Shown here one piece after another: positions 33,186 to 40,602 of a stretch of 64,000 nucleotides of DNA. This stretch comes from Neoluteolibacter marinus. Its GTDB lineage: Bacteria; Verrucomicrobiota; Verrucomicrobiia; Verrucomicrobiales; Akkermansiaceae. How positions within the stretch are numbered: the first letter of the stretch is position 1; every line of letters begins with the position of its first letter. Under the pieces are notes generated by a model. The model saw only the letters and a list, made by a program, of their open reading frames with translations. It made no database searches and was not told the origin of the DNA. The position numbers and the translations under genes were made by a program. The stretch spans positions 1 through 64,000 of the forward strand of contig NZ_JACZFQ010000101.1 of assembly GCF_014904755.1 (NCBI RefSeq). The letters are read 5' to 3'.

Positions 33186-34751
33186 ATGAACCATCGATAC
33201 AAATCTCACCGCACCACCCGCCGGACCTTCCTGCGCGAGGGGGCCTGCGCCTCGCTTGGACTGGCCGGACTGGTCAACGCGCTGGCTCAACTGCGACTGA
33301 TCACCGCCGCGATGGCCCAAGGGCTTTCCTCCCCCAGTTACAAGGCGCTGGTGTGCCTGTTCCTCAATGGAGGCAACGACTCGAACAATCTCCTGATACC
33401 TGCCGGCGACCCGGCCAGCGACCCGCTGCGGGCCGACTACGAGCGAGGGCGGAGCATCCTCGCCATCCCCCACGAGAGCCTCCACTCGATCGCCGTTCCG
33501 GAGAACACCGAGGCCTTCAAGCGGCACCACGGCAACTTGCTTCCCGCGATGGGCATTCACCCGTTGGCTCCAGAACTAGCCGGCCTTTTCGACGCCGGTG
33601 ATCTAGCCTTTATCTGCAATGTCGGCACCCTCGCCTATCCGGTTCCAAGTCGCCAGGATTACCTCGACCGGGCGGTTCCACTGCCAATCCAGCTCTTCTC
33701 CCATCTCGACCAGATCTCACAATGGCAGTCGTCTGTCGCGGACAAACCCACCACTTCGGGATGGGGAGGCCGCGCCGCGGAACTTCTCCATGCTTCCTAC
33801 AATGACCCTGCGTCCTCCAAGGTCTCGATGTCCATTTCGCTGGATGGGATGAGTTCGTTCCAAACGGGCACCGCGGGCGACTTGATCCAGTACATCGTAA
33901 GACCGGACGGCAGCCTATCGCTCAGCGGCTTTGATCAGTTCGCCAATGACGGCATCCCCTACGACGCAGCGATCAATCCGGACGGTAGTTACAAGAACAC
34001 GGACCCCGGCAAGCGTCTGAAGTGCTTCGACGACATCATGCACCAGGCGCACTCGAACCTCCATGAGGAAGCCTATTGCGAGATCATCACACGCGCCCGC
34101 GCCACCGAAGGAGTCATCGGTGCCGCGCTCACGGGATCGGCATCCTCCGGAGTCGACTTCGACGGCATCTTCTCCAACGCCGACACGCGCCTCGGCAGGC
34201 AACTGAAGACAGTCGCCAAACTCATCGCCAGTCGCTCGATCCTCGGCAACAACCGGCAGATTTTCTTCTGCCAGATGTCCGGCTACGATACCCACCAGAC
34301 CCTGCTGGGTACCCATGCCGACCTTCTTCAGGAACTCGCCGGATCCATGAAAGCGTTCCGCGACGCGTTGCAAGCGCTGGGGGTCTGGAACGACGTGACC
34401 ACCTTCACGGCATCGGATTTCAACCGGACCTTCAACCCCAACAGCACCGACCCCGCCACGGCCGGCTCGGACCACGCCTGGGGAGGCCACGCGATGGTGA
34501 TGGGGGGAGCGGTGCGGGGAGGACGGATCTACGGTCACTTCCCCAGTTTGAAAACCGGCAGCGCCGAGGGCTCGGTCGACACCGGCAGCCAGCGCGGCCA
34601 GTGGATCCCCGACATTTCCGTCGACCAGTATTCGGCGGTCCTCGCCTCGTGGATGGGTGCGGGGTCCAACGAACTGGAGGCGATCTTCCCCAACCTCCAT
34701 CGCTTCGACGATCCGTTCACCGTCGCCAGCGCCAACATGAATTTCCTCTAG
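33186..34751 (+). CDS. Tat-type exported DUF1501 protein
   Basis: This 521-residue protein begins MNHRYKSHRTTRRTFLREG, a twin-arginine-like signal (TRRTFL), followed by a hydrophobic stretch. The DUF1501 (sulfatase-like alkaline-phosphatase-superfamily) domain follows, with VCLFLNGGNDSNNLLIP, FFCQMSGYDTHQTLLGTHAD and ASDFNRTFNPN, and AWGGHAMVMGGAVRGGRIYG near the end. Family members are exported and coupled to DUF1800 partners. It begins 12 bp after the DUF1800 stop. Confidence 0.9.
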   Translation: MNHRYKSHRTTRRTFLREGACASLGLAGLVNALAQLRLITAAMAQGLSSPSYKALVCLFLNGGNDSNNLLIPAGDPASDPLRADYERGRSILAIPHESLHSIAVPENTEAFKRHHGNLLPAMGIHPLAPELAGLFDAGDLAFICNVGTLAYPVPSRQDYLDRAVPLPIQLFSHLDQISQWQSSVADKPTTSGWGGRAAELLHASYNDPASSKVSMSISLDGMSSFQTGTAGDLIQYIVRPDGSLSLSGFDQFANDGIPYDAAINPDGSYKNTDPGKRLKCFDDIMHQAHSNLHEEAYCEIITRARATEGVIGAALTGSASSGVDFDGIFSNADTRLGRQLKTVAKLIASRSILGNNRQIFFCQMSGYDTHQTLLGTHADLLQELAGSMKAFRDALQALGVWNDVTTFTASDFNRTFNPNSTDPATAGSDHAWGGHAMVMGGAVRGGRIYGHFPSLKTGSAEGSVDTGSQRGQWIPDISVDQYSAVLASWMGAGSNELEAIFPNLHRFDDPFTVASANMNFL

Positions 34752-34764
34752 ACCCGCAAGCTCC

Positions 34765-35283
34765 ATGAACTGGATCCGAAACAACCGGAGGATGATCGTC
34801 GCCGTGGCGTCGGTTGCCATGTGGCTCTTGTGGCCGGACGCCCCTCCCGCGCCCCCGACCCGGGACGCTGCCATCGTCATGAAAAGAGCAACGCCCCGTG
34901 CCCCCTTGCGTCCGGCACCTCGCGGAATCACCCGCCTCGATGTCGCCGACCAGGCGACCGTGCTCAATGCTCCCGGCTACACGGTGCACGATGACATCGC
35001 GTTCATCGAGTTCCTGCTCTCGCAGTACGCCCGCCATCATCAGGGCAACCCGGTCGGGGACAACCGCGAGATCACCGCCGCCCTGCTGGGAGCCAACCCG
35101 CGGCGGCTTGCCTACCTGCCCGGCCGCGGTCCTTTCCTCGACCGCGAGCTGCGGCTGATCGACCGCTGGGGAGTCCCCTATTTCTTCCACGCGATCTCCG
35201 CCCACCGCATGGACGTGCGTTCCGCGGGACCCGACCGGACGATGTGGACCAGCGACGACATCGTCCACCAGCCGGGAATGTGA
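34765..35283 (+). CDS. Exported protein with GspG-like C-terminal segment
   Basis: This 172-residue protein has an N-terminal membrane anchor (MIVAVASVAMWLLW), a Pro-rich linker, and a soluble part. Its tail reads LRLIDRWGVPYFFHAISAHR and MDVRSAGPDRTMWTSDDI, closely resembling the pseudopilin-G pattern seen after the type II secretion signature. The gene lies 13 bp after the DUF1501 stop, so the three form an operon. A role as an accessory subunit of the DUF1800/DUF1501 system is inference. Confidence 0.65.
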   Translation: MNWIRNNRRMIVAVASVAMWLLWPDAPPAPPTRDAAIVMKRATPRAPLRPAPRGITRLDVADQATVLNAPGYTVHDDIAFIEFLLSQYARHHQGNPVGDNREITAALLGANPRRLAYLPGRGPFLDRELRLIDRWGVPYFFHAISAHRMDVRSAGPDRTMWTSDDIVHQPGM

Positions 35284-35369
35284 CCGGCGTCCTCGCGGCT
35301 GTACGGCGCAGCGGAAGTTCCCGCTTGGCATCGATCCGGAAATCGACACCCTCCGCCGCGCCGCGGGAA

Positions 35370-35515
35370 AGCCGCGGCACCTTTCGGGAAGCCCGTGGCA
35401 CGGGCAGGAAATCGATGGGGAATCCGGTGAAATTCCGGAGCGGTACCGCCACTGTGATCCACGGGCCTGACAGGCCCATGGCAGCCAGATCGCCAGCCTG
35501 ACAGGTTTTGTCTGA
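35370..35515 (+). ncRNA. Cobalamin riboswitch
   Basis: The conserved core is plain: GGGGAATCCGGTGAAATTCC (35418-35437), then GGAGCGGTACCGCCACTGTG (35437-35456), then the later GCAGCCAGATCGCCAGCCTG segment (35481-35500), as in the B12-box of adenosylcobalamin riboswitches. The 5' segment GCGGCACC (about 35374-35381) is in the expected place. It precedes the TonB-dependent receptor by about 40 nt, the usual arrangement for a vitamin-B12-repressed transporter. Ends are approximate. Confidence 0.9.
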
Positions 35516-35517
35516 AG

Positions 35518-35538
35518 GAACCCGCGGAACTCGGGTTC
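35518..35538 (+). promoter_or_regulatory. Hairpin between the riboswitch and the receptor start
   Basis: GAACCCG (35518-35524) and CGGGTTC (35532-35538) form a 7-bp stem with a 7-nt loop, 17 nt before the ATG. There is no T-tract, so if it acts as the expression platform it probably controls translation. The receptor start has no strong Shine-Dalgarno. Confidence 0.45.
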
Positions 35539-35555
35539 ACGGATACCCACCATAC

Positions 35556-37385
35556 ATGCAAAGACATCAGAAGGCGGACGGTCGTTTCCGGCCGCTCGCG
35601 TCGGTCCCGGGCCCTTGGTTGGCGACGGGAATCACCTTGGCCACGGCACTTCACGCCGGTGCCGAAATCGAAGACACGCTGGACGACCTGATCGTCTCGG
35701 CCTGGCGCATGCCGGCGGACGCGACCCGCATCACCTCGTCGGTCACGTCCCTGGACCCCGGCGACCTGGAGGACCGCGGCATCCTCGATTTGAAATCGGC
35801 GCTCAACGAGGTGCCGGGCGTCATCTCGACCTCGACCGCCGCCCAGACCGGTGGCGTCGGATCCCTCTTCATCCGCGGCACCACCACGGCCTACTCGCAG
35901 GTCCTGGTCGATGGCATCCGGGTCAGCGACTCGACCGCACCGCTCGGAAACTTCCTCTCGGGCGCCCGGGTCGATGACTTCGACCGCATCGAGGTCCTGC
36001 GCGGCCCGCACTCCGCCATTCACGGCGGGGAAGCCGTCGGCGGCGTGATCTGGCTCGAGACCGATCACGGCGAGGTCGCTCCTTCGACCCGCCTGCGCGC
36101 CGAAGCCGGATCCTTCGACACCCTCGGCACCCATGCTTCGACCCAGGGCAGAGCCGGCGCCTTCTCCTGGTTCGCGGCCCTCGGCCACGACACCACCGCC
36201 AACGACGCCCAACTCCAGCGCTACGACCAATCGCGCGGTGCCCTGCGGGCGGAGTGGCGCCAGAGCGACGCGCTGACCCTCGGCGTGACCTTCCGCGCCA
36301 ACGACTCCCGCTTCGACTACCCGGCTTTCGGCGCCAACACCGACCACCTCGACAGCCAGCTCGGCACGGTCTACGCGAAAGCCTCGCTCGCGCCCGGTTG
36401 GGATGCCCGCTTCACCGTCGGCCACTACCGCGAGAACTACGACAACGAGAACTTCGGGTTCTTCGGGGCCTCGAACTACGGCACGGACCTCGATCGCACC
36501 AGCGTCTCGACCGATCACTCCGTCGCGCTGGGAGACTGCTACACGCTGCTGTGGGGAGCCTTCTTCGAACACACCGACTTCCGGAACTCGATCGGCACCG
36601 ACCTCGGCAGGAACCGCTACGGCGGCTACACCGGCTTGGCCTGGAAGCCCCTCGACTCGCTCTCCGCCGATGCCGTGATCCGCTGGGAAGACTACGCCGC
36701 CTACGGTGACGAGATCACCTGGCGCACCGGCGCGGCGTGGCAGGCCCCGCGGATCGGCACCATCTTCCGCGGTGGTATCGGCCGGGCCTTCCGTGCCCCC
36801 ACCTACCTCGACCTCTACGGCACCGCCTTCGGTGCGGGCAATCCGAACCTGGAGGCGGAGGACAGCATTGGCTGGGACTTCGGGATCGAACAGGAGATCG
36901 CGGGCGATCACCGCCTCTCCCTGACCTGGTTCGAGAACTCGATCGAGAACCGCATCCGCTCCTTCCCCACCCCACCGGTGAACCTGCCGGGAGAAACCCC
37001 GGCACGCGGCCTCGAAACCGCGATCGCCGGATCGTGGTGCGACGGCGCCTGGCGCTACCGGATCGCCTGGACCTACCTCGACGCCTCGCTGGCCGATCAA
37101 CCCGACCACACCGCGAACGCCTCGCTCACCTGGAAGCCGGCGGAGAAATGGTTGCTCGGGATCGGCGCCAGCTACGTGGACGACCGCTCCTGGGGAGGTC
37201 TTCCCATGGAAGATTACTTCCTCGTCCGGCTCCATGGCAGCTATCAGGCCACCGAGCAATTGCGCCTCCACGCCCGGGTGGAGAACCTCTTCGACAGTTC
37301 CTACCAACTGGCGAATTTCGCCGGCTCTCCGCCCATTGAGGGCGCGGGCCTCGGCTTCTTCGGAGGGATGACCCTGGACTTCTAA
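35556..37385 (+). CDS. TonB-dependent receptor, BtuB-like
   Basis: This 609-residue outer-membrane protein starts at ATG 35556 with a signal region (LATALHAGAE), then a TonB-box-like DDLIVSA, then the plug domain (DLKSALNEVPGVISTSTAAQ; IRGTTTAYSQVLVDGIRV; EVLRGPHSAIHGGEAVGGVI). A 22-strand-type barrel of Tyr/Trp-rich strands ends in a terminal aromatic residue (GFFGGMTLDF). Size and plug are like BtuB (about 594 residues mature). The cobalamin riboswitch just upstream gives independent support for a B12-type substrate; a cobinamide or other corrinoid remains possible. Confidence 0.9.
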   Translation: MQRHQKADGRFRPLASVPGPWLATGITLATALHAGAEIEDTLDDLIVSAWRMPADATRITSSVTSLDPGDLEDRGILDLKSALNEVPGVISTSTAAQTGGVGSLFIRGTTTAYSQVLVDGIRVSDSTAPLGNFLSGARVDDFDRIEVLRGPHSAIHGGEAVGGVIWLETDHGEVAPSTRLRAEAGSFDTLGTHASTQGRAGAFSWFAALGHDTTANDAQLQRYDQSRGALRAEWRQSDALTLGVTFRANDSRFDYPAFGANTDHLDSQLGTVYAKASLAPGWDARFTVGHYRENYDNENFGFFGASNYGTDLDRTSVSTDHSVALGDCYTLLWGAFFEHTDFRNSIGTDLGRNRYGGYTGLAWKPLDSLSADAVIRWEDYAAYGDEITWRTGAAWQAPRIGTIFRGGIGRAFRAPTYLDLYGTAFGAGNPNLEAEDSIGWDFGIEQEIAGDHRLSLTWFENSIENRIRSFPTPPVNLPGETPARGLETAIAGSWCDGAWRYRIAWTYLDASLADQPDHTANASLTWKPAEKWLLGIGASYVDDRSWGGLPMEDYFLVRLHGSYQATEQLRLHARVENLFDSSYQLANFAGSPPIEGAGLGFFGGMTLDF

Positions 37386-37403
37386 GGCCACCCGCCCGAT
37401 CGG

Positions 37404-37435
37404 GGGCACGCTCCACCCGGAGCGTGCCCTTTTTT
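37404..37435 (+). terminator. Strong Rho-independent terminator after the TonB receptor
   Basis: GGGCACGCTCC and GGAGCGTGCCC form a perfect 11-bp stem with a 4-nt loop followed by six T (37430-37435), 18 nt after the stop. Confidence 0.95.
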
Positions 37436-37611
37436 CGTTTTTGTGGGCTGAAATGCGCCCGCTGGAAAATTTTATTCACATCGTCGTCCCTGACTATCAG
37501 CGCCTCCTTGCGCACGAATTTGGGCGACTTTCTGCCTTGAACCGCCCCAGAAGCGCCGCTCTGCGTCCTCGCAGAATCCCCTCCCTACCGGGCATAGCGG
37601 TCATCTATCTA

Positions 37612-37643
37612 ATCAAATGGAAGTATCAATAACTCCATTTGAT
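37612..37643. repeat. Inverted repeat in the AT-rich spacer
   Basis: ATCAAATGGA (37612-37621) and TCCATTTGAT (37634-37643) are perfect inverted arms with a 12-bp loop, and a partial copy (GATCATTTGA) follows at 37665-37674. It may be an operator or a hairpin in a leader. Confidence 0.5.
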
Positions 37644-37670
37644 CCTAAAAACCAAGCAGTCCGAGATCAT

Positions 37671-37695
37671 TTGAAGTCACGCAACACAATATAAT
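37671..37695 (+). promoter_or_regulatory. Possible promoter for the small membrane-protein pair
   Basis: A perfect -10 hexamer TATAAT lies at 37690-37695, 42 nt before the next ATG. The only -35-like hexamer, TTGAAG (37671-37676), is separated by just 13 nt, which is short for a sigma-70 promoter. Confidence 0.4.
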
Positions 37696-37737
37696 AACCT
37701 CTTGCTCAAGGACTTACGGATCGTCATACCTAACAAC

Positions 37738-38151
37738 ATGACGTTCACCCCCTGCGTCCCGCTGCTCGCCACGATCAACGCCATGCGTCCGGTCTTCATG
37801 ATCGTGATGGGGGCGTTCCTGCTGCTGACGATCTGGCGCATGACCCGCGGCACCCACGGCTGGACGCCAAAGGTCTTGATGGCCGGGGCAATCCTGCTCG
37901 CCTTCGGCTATTCGGTGGTGCTGCCGCTCTACCATGCCGACGTCCTGCCCAAGCTTTCCCAGGTCGGCTTCTTCTCCCCGAACTCCGACGTCGCGATGGG
38001 ATGGCACATCGTGAAACTCGTGGCGATGAACGGCGGCTGGATGCTGTTCGGGCTGGGTCTCGCCATGCACGCCGGCATTTTCGAAACCGAGAAGTCGCCC
38101 GCTCCGGTTGAATCCCCATCCACCTCCCCGTTCCATGGACCTGCTGCTTGA
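37738..38151 (+). CDS. Small integral membrane protein (137 residues)
   Basis: From ATG 37738 (MTFTPCVPLLATINAMRPVF) the protein has three or four predicted membrane helices, for example FMIVMGAFLLLTIW, VLMAGAILLAFGYSVVLPLY and MNGGWMLFGLGLAMHAGIF, ending in a Pro/Ser-rich tail. It overlaps the next gene by 17 bp, so the two are cotranslated. It follows the B12 receptor locus across a terminator and AT-rich spacer, so it is not in the same transcript. I do not recognise a family. Confidence 0.65.
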   Translation: MTFTPCVPLLATINAMRPVFMIVMGAFLLLTIWRMTRGTHGWTPKVLMAGAILLAFGYSVVLPLYHADVLPKLSQVGFFSPNSDVAMGWHIVKLVAMNGGWMLFGLGLAMHAGIFETEKSPAPVESPSTSPFHGPAA

Positions 38152-38473
38152 GATCCTCCTGACCAAGACCTTCCTCTTCGACGCCTTCGGCGTGATCGGG
38201 CTCGGCCTGCTGGGCCTCGCCGCCGTGCGGCTCTCGCAGCGCTATCAATCATGGGGCGGCTCGCTCCTGTCCTCGGGGGCCCTGCTTTTGCTGCTGGGCC
38301 GGCTGATGGCGCTCCTTCGCCCGCAGATTTTCACCCCGGGCCTTCAAGATGCGCTCGGCCGCTCGATGAGCGATGTCCTCCTGCTCGCGCCCACCGCGCT
38401 GATGACCATGGGCCTCGCCGGCATCGTTTGGGGGCTGTGGGGCCACGAACAATGGCTCCGCGAGGAACGATAG
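38135..38473 (+). CDS. Small integral membrane protein (112 residues)
   Basis: From ATG 38135 the protein has three to four hydrophobic helices (FGVIGLGLLGLAAVRL, LLSSGALLLLLGRLMALL, LLLAPTALMTMGLAGIVWGLW). It overlaps the preceding membrane protein by 17 bp, suggesting a two-subunit membrane complex or coordinated synthesis. No motif allows a function. A terminator follows 34 bp later. Confidence 0.65.
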   Translation: MDLLLEILLTKTFLFDAFGVIGLGLLGLAAVRLSQRYQSWGGSLLSSGALLLLLGRLMALLRPQIFTPGLQDALGRSMSDVLLLAPTALMTMGLAGIVWGLWGHEQWLREER

Positions 38474-38507
38474 AAGACTTTCACCAACGACTTTTCCCCC
38501 GGACAGC

Positions 38508-38549
38508 GGCGGCACTTGCTCAACGAGCGGGTGCCGCCCGTTTTCTTTT
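38508..38549 (+). terminator. Terminator after the small membrane-protein pair
   Basis: GCGGCACTTGCTC (38509-38521) pairs with GAGCGGGTGCCGC (38525-38537) with two G-T pairs and a 3-nt loop, extended by one base pair outside. It is followed by a T-rich tail (TTTTCTTTT, 38541-38549). Confidence 0.8.
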
Positions 38550-38631
38550 AAGGGGAACGCACCTAAGGAGCGAAAATGAGAGCTCCGATTTAGCGAACCG
38601 GGACACTTGAAATGTTTCCCGTGTTGACCTG

Positions 38632-39570
38632 TCAGCGATCTCCCCTGGCGTGAAGCCCGGCCTCGACCTCGGCCCGGATTTCCGCGGGGACCCATTGGTC
38701 GAGCTTGGTCTCCAGGGAGTCCTCGTGCATACGGAGCCTGAAGATCAAGGCATCGAAGTACAGGGCACGGATCGCCGGATCCGACGCAACCGTGATGCGA
38801 TCGGCGAGCGTCCCGGGGGACAGGGAGGGCAGGGAGTTCTCGGCGGCCTGTACCGCGTGGCCGCCTCCCTGGTCTTCCGGGATCTCGAGGATGCGGGAGA
38901 GGGCCTCGAAACCGAGATTCGGATCCGCGCCGGGATCATGCGCCGACATCAGGGCGGAGGCGACAGCTTCATCGCGGGAATTGACGGTGAACACTCCGGG
39001 GTCGATCCGGGGAGGGAGTTCACCAAAGTGGGAAAGGAGGCCGACGGGATCCTCCTTCGCCTTGGCTTCAATCCACAAGCGGCGGAGCTCGCCGGTCCGG
39101 GGACCGAAAGCGTGGCGCTGGATCAGGTCCCATACGAGATCCAGCTGCCGGGAGATGGCCGGAGACCAATCGATCCATGGGTTGGTCAAAAAGGGATCGT
39201 CCCTGAGCCAACCCGGATCCGCCATCGCAGCGCGAAGGGCCGACTCCAGGTCGATCTCCGCCCATTCGGCGAGGAGGGTGGATTGGATTCCAATCCGGGT
39301 GTCGCGGGGAAGCTTGCCGTCCTTCAAGGACTCCCAAGCGGCGGAATATGCCTCGGTGGGCAAACTGGAGGGATTGCGGAGGACTTTCGAGGCTCCGTGA
39401 TCAAGGGACGAGGGCGGCCGAGACTGCAATGGCGACCGCCCGGAGGTATCCAAGACCGGCAGGTTGCCAGCCTCGTCGACGGGCTTGGCCCTGGATCCTG
39501 CCACTCCAAGGGCCGCGCCGAGCAACAGGACGGCGAGCTTTGTGCGCCAGGATTGGAAAAAAGCGGTCAT
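38632..39570 (-). CDS. Membrane-anchored protein of unknown function
   Basis: This 312-residue protein starts with a signal or anchor (MTAFFQSWRTKLAVLLLGAALGVAGSRA, first 28 residues). The rest is helical and Arg/Leu-rich, with an acidic/Pro loop near the middle (FTNPWIDWSPAISRQLDL reads as FLTNPWIDW...). No known domain is apparent. It lies 15 bp downstream of a second protein of similar build on the same strand, and the two are probably cotranscribed. This is a lineage-specific type in Verrucomicrobia. Confidence 0.7.
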   Translation of the reverse strand: MTAFFQSWRTKLAVLLLGAALGVAGSRAKPVDEAGNLPVLDTSGRSPLQSRPPSSLDHGASKVLRNPSSLPTEAYSAAWESLKDGKLPRDTRIGIQSTLLAEWAEIDLESALRAAMADPGWLRDDPFLTNPWIDWSPAISRQLDLVWDLIQRHAFGPRTGELRRLWIEAKAKEDPVGLLSHFGELPPRIDPGVFTVNSRDEAVASALMSAHDPGADPNLGFEALSRILEIPEDQGGGHAVQAAENSLPSLSPGTLADRITVASDPAIRALYFDALIFRLRMHEDSLETKLDQWVPAEIRAEVEAGLHARGDR

Positions 39571-39585
39571 GGAGGGGCGGGGCGG

Positions 39586-40491
39586 CTAGTCTCCATCAAG
39601 ACCTTGAAGGACTTTGGTCAGCCGACGAACGCGGACAGCTTCGGCGGGACTGGATGTCTCGTGGGCTTTGGCGATGATCTCCAGGTTGAAGTCCCGGTCC
39701 GGCCCTGGGGCCTGCTGCTCGACGAAGCGGGTGAAATCGCTTTCATATAGGCTCAGGTAAATCACCGCCTTTTTCCTATGGAGCCGACGACGCTGCCTGC
39801 TCTCAGTCGGATCCTCGGAGTAAGGAATGGACGCAAGGAAGCGAAAGTACTGTTCTGGCCCAAAATCCTCGGCGATATGGTCCAAGGCGTCGTATTTCAT
39901 CTGGATGGCCTTTGGCTGAGGTACGTCTTCGAGGAGGACCTCCGCGCGGAGGGGGTCGTGATCGACGAGCTCCCTGTAGATTGTCCTGAGGAAGGCCGGG
40001 TGAGTGGCGTGATCCGGAAGCCGGGCCGCGAGGAGGTCGCGGATCTCAAGGGCGTCCATGCGACCGTGGCGAAAGGCGTAGGCGAGGTCCGGACCATTCT
40101 TTCCGTTGATGAGAGAATCGAGGTCCCTTGAGACCAGGATGTCAGCCTTGGCGAGGTACGCCTTCTCCGGATCCGTGATCCGCTTGAGGGTGGCGGTTTC
40201 ATGGACGTCGCGATCCTCGAACTCTTCCTCGATCCGGGCGTCCAGAGACGCCGTCTCCCATTCGGGGCGCTGCAATGCTTCCCCGGAATCGCGCCGGGTC
40301 ATGAGCCGGGCGAGGATCTGGCGGCCGCCGGGGACATCGAGGCGGGGGCGGGGCGTCTTGGAGGGAAGGGTGGCGGACTCCTCCGCGTGATCCTTTTTCC
40401 CGACGGGAACAAGCGGCGACAGCAGGGTGGCGATCCCCCACCCCGCGAGTCCGAGGGCGAGGTGGACGAGGGCGGATCGAGCTTTTGCCAT
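39586..40491 (-). CDS. Membrane-anchored protein of unknown function (partner of the previous)
   Basis: From ATG 40491 (MAKARSALVHLALGLAGWGI) the product has 301 residues: an N-terminal membrane helix and a Pro/Arg linker, then a helical region rich in charged residues. It contains GKNGPDLAYAFRHGRMDALE and EDFGPEQYFRFLASIPYSEDP. No catalytic motif was recognised. It starts 111 bp from the divergent hflX and is probably cotranscribed with the downstream 312-residue gene. Confidence 0.7.
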   Translation of the reverse strand: MAKARSALVHLALGLAGWGIATLLSPLVPVGKKDHAEESATLPSKTPRPRLDVPGGRQILARLMTRRDSGEALQRPEWETASLDARIEEEFEDRDVHETATLKRITDPEKAYLAKADILVSRDLDSLINGKNGPDLAYAFRHGRMDALEIRDLLAARLPDHATHPAFLRTIYRELVDHDPLRAEVLLEDVPQPKAIQMKYDALDHIAEDFGPEQYFRFLASIPYSEDPTESRQRRRLHRKKAVIYLSLYESDFTRFVEQQAPGPDRDFNLEIIAKAHETSSPAEAVRVRRLTKVLQGLDGD

Positions 40492-40602
40492 GGGAGGAGT
40501 TGGAGGAAAGCCGGGGACGGGCGTCAAGGAAGGATGGAGGGCGGGACGAGGGGCTTTTTCCTCCTCGCCGGGTCGCGGTGGCGGTGCCAGATTCCCGCCC
40601 GG

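Larger units (their letters stand above)
37436..37737. other. AT-rich intergenic spacer with inverted repeat
   Basis: About 300 bp with a clear drop in GC between 37590 and 37735. It holds a 10-bp inverted repeat (37612-37643) and a TATAAT. Together with the receptor terminator upstream, this is the only gene-free stretch beyond 300 bp on this side of the B12 locus. A 63-codon frame at 37441-37632 is not convincing. Confidence 0.55.

Noticed and set aside
37441-37632. A 63-codon frame in the AT-rich spacer
   Set aside because: No ribosome site, low-complexity translation and a strong terminator just upstream.
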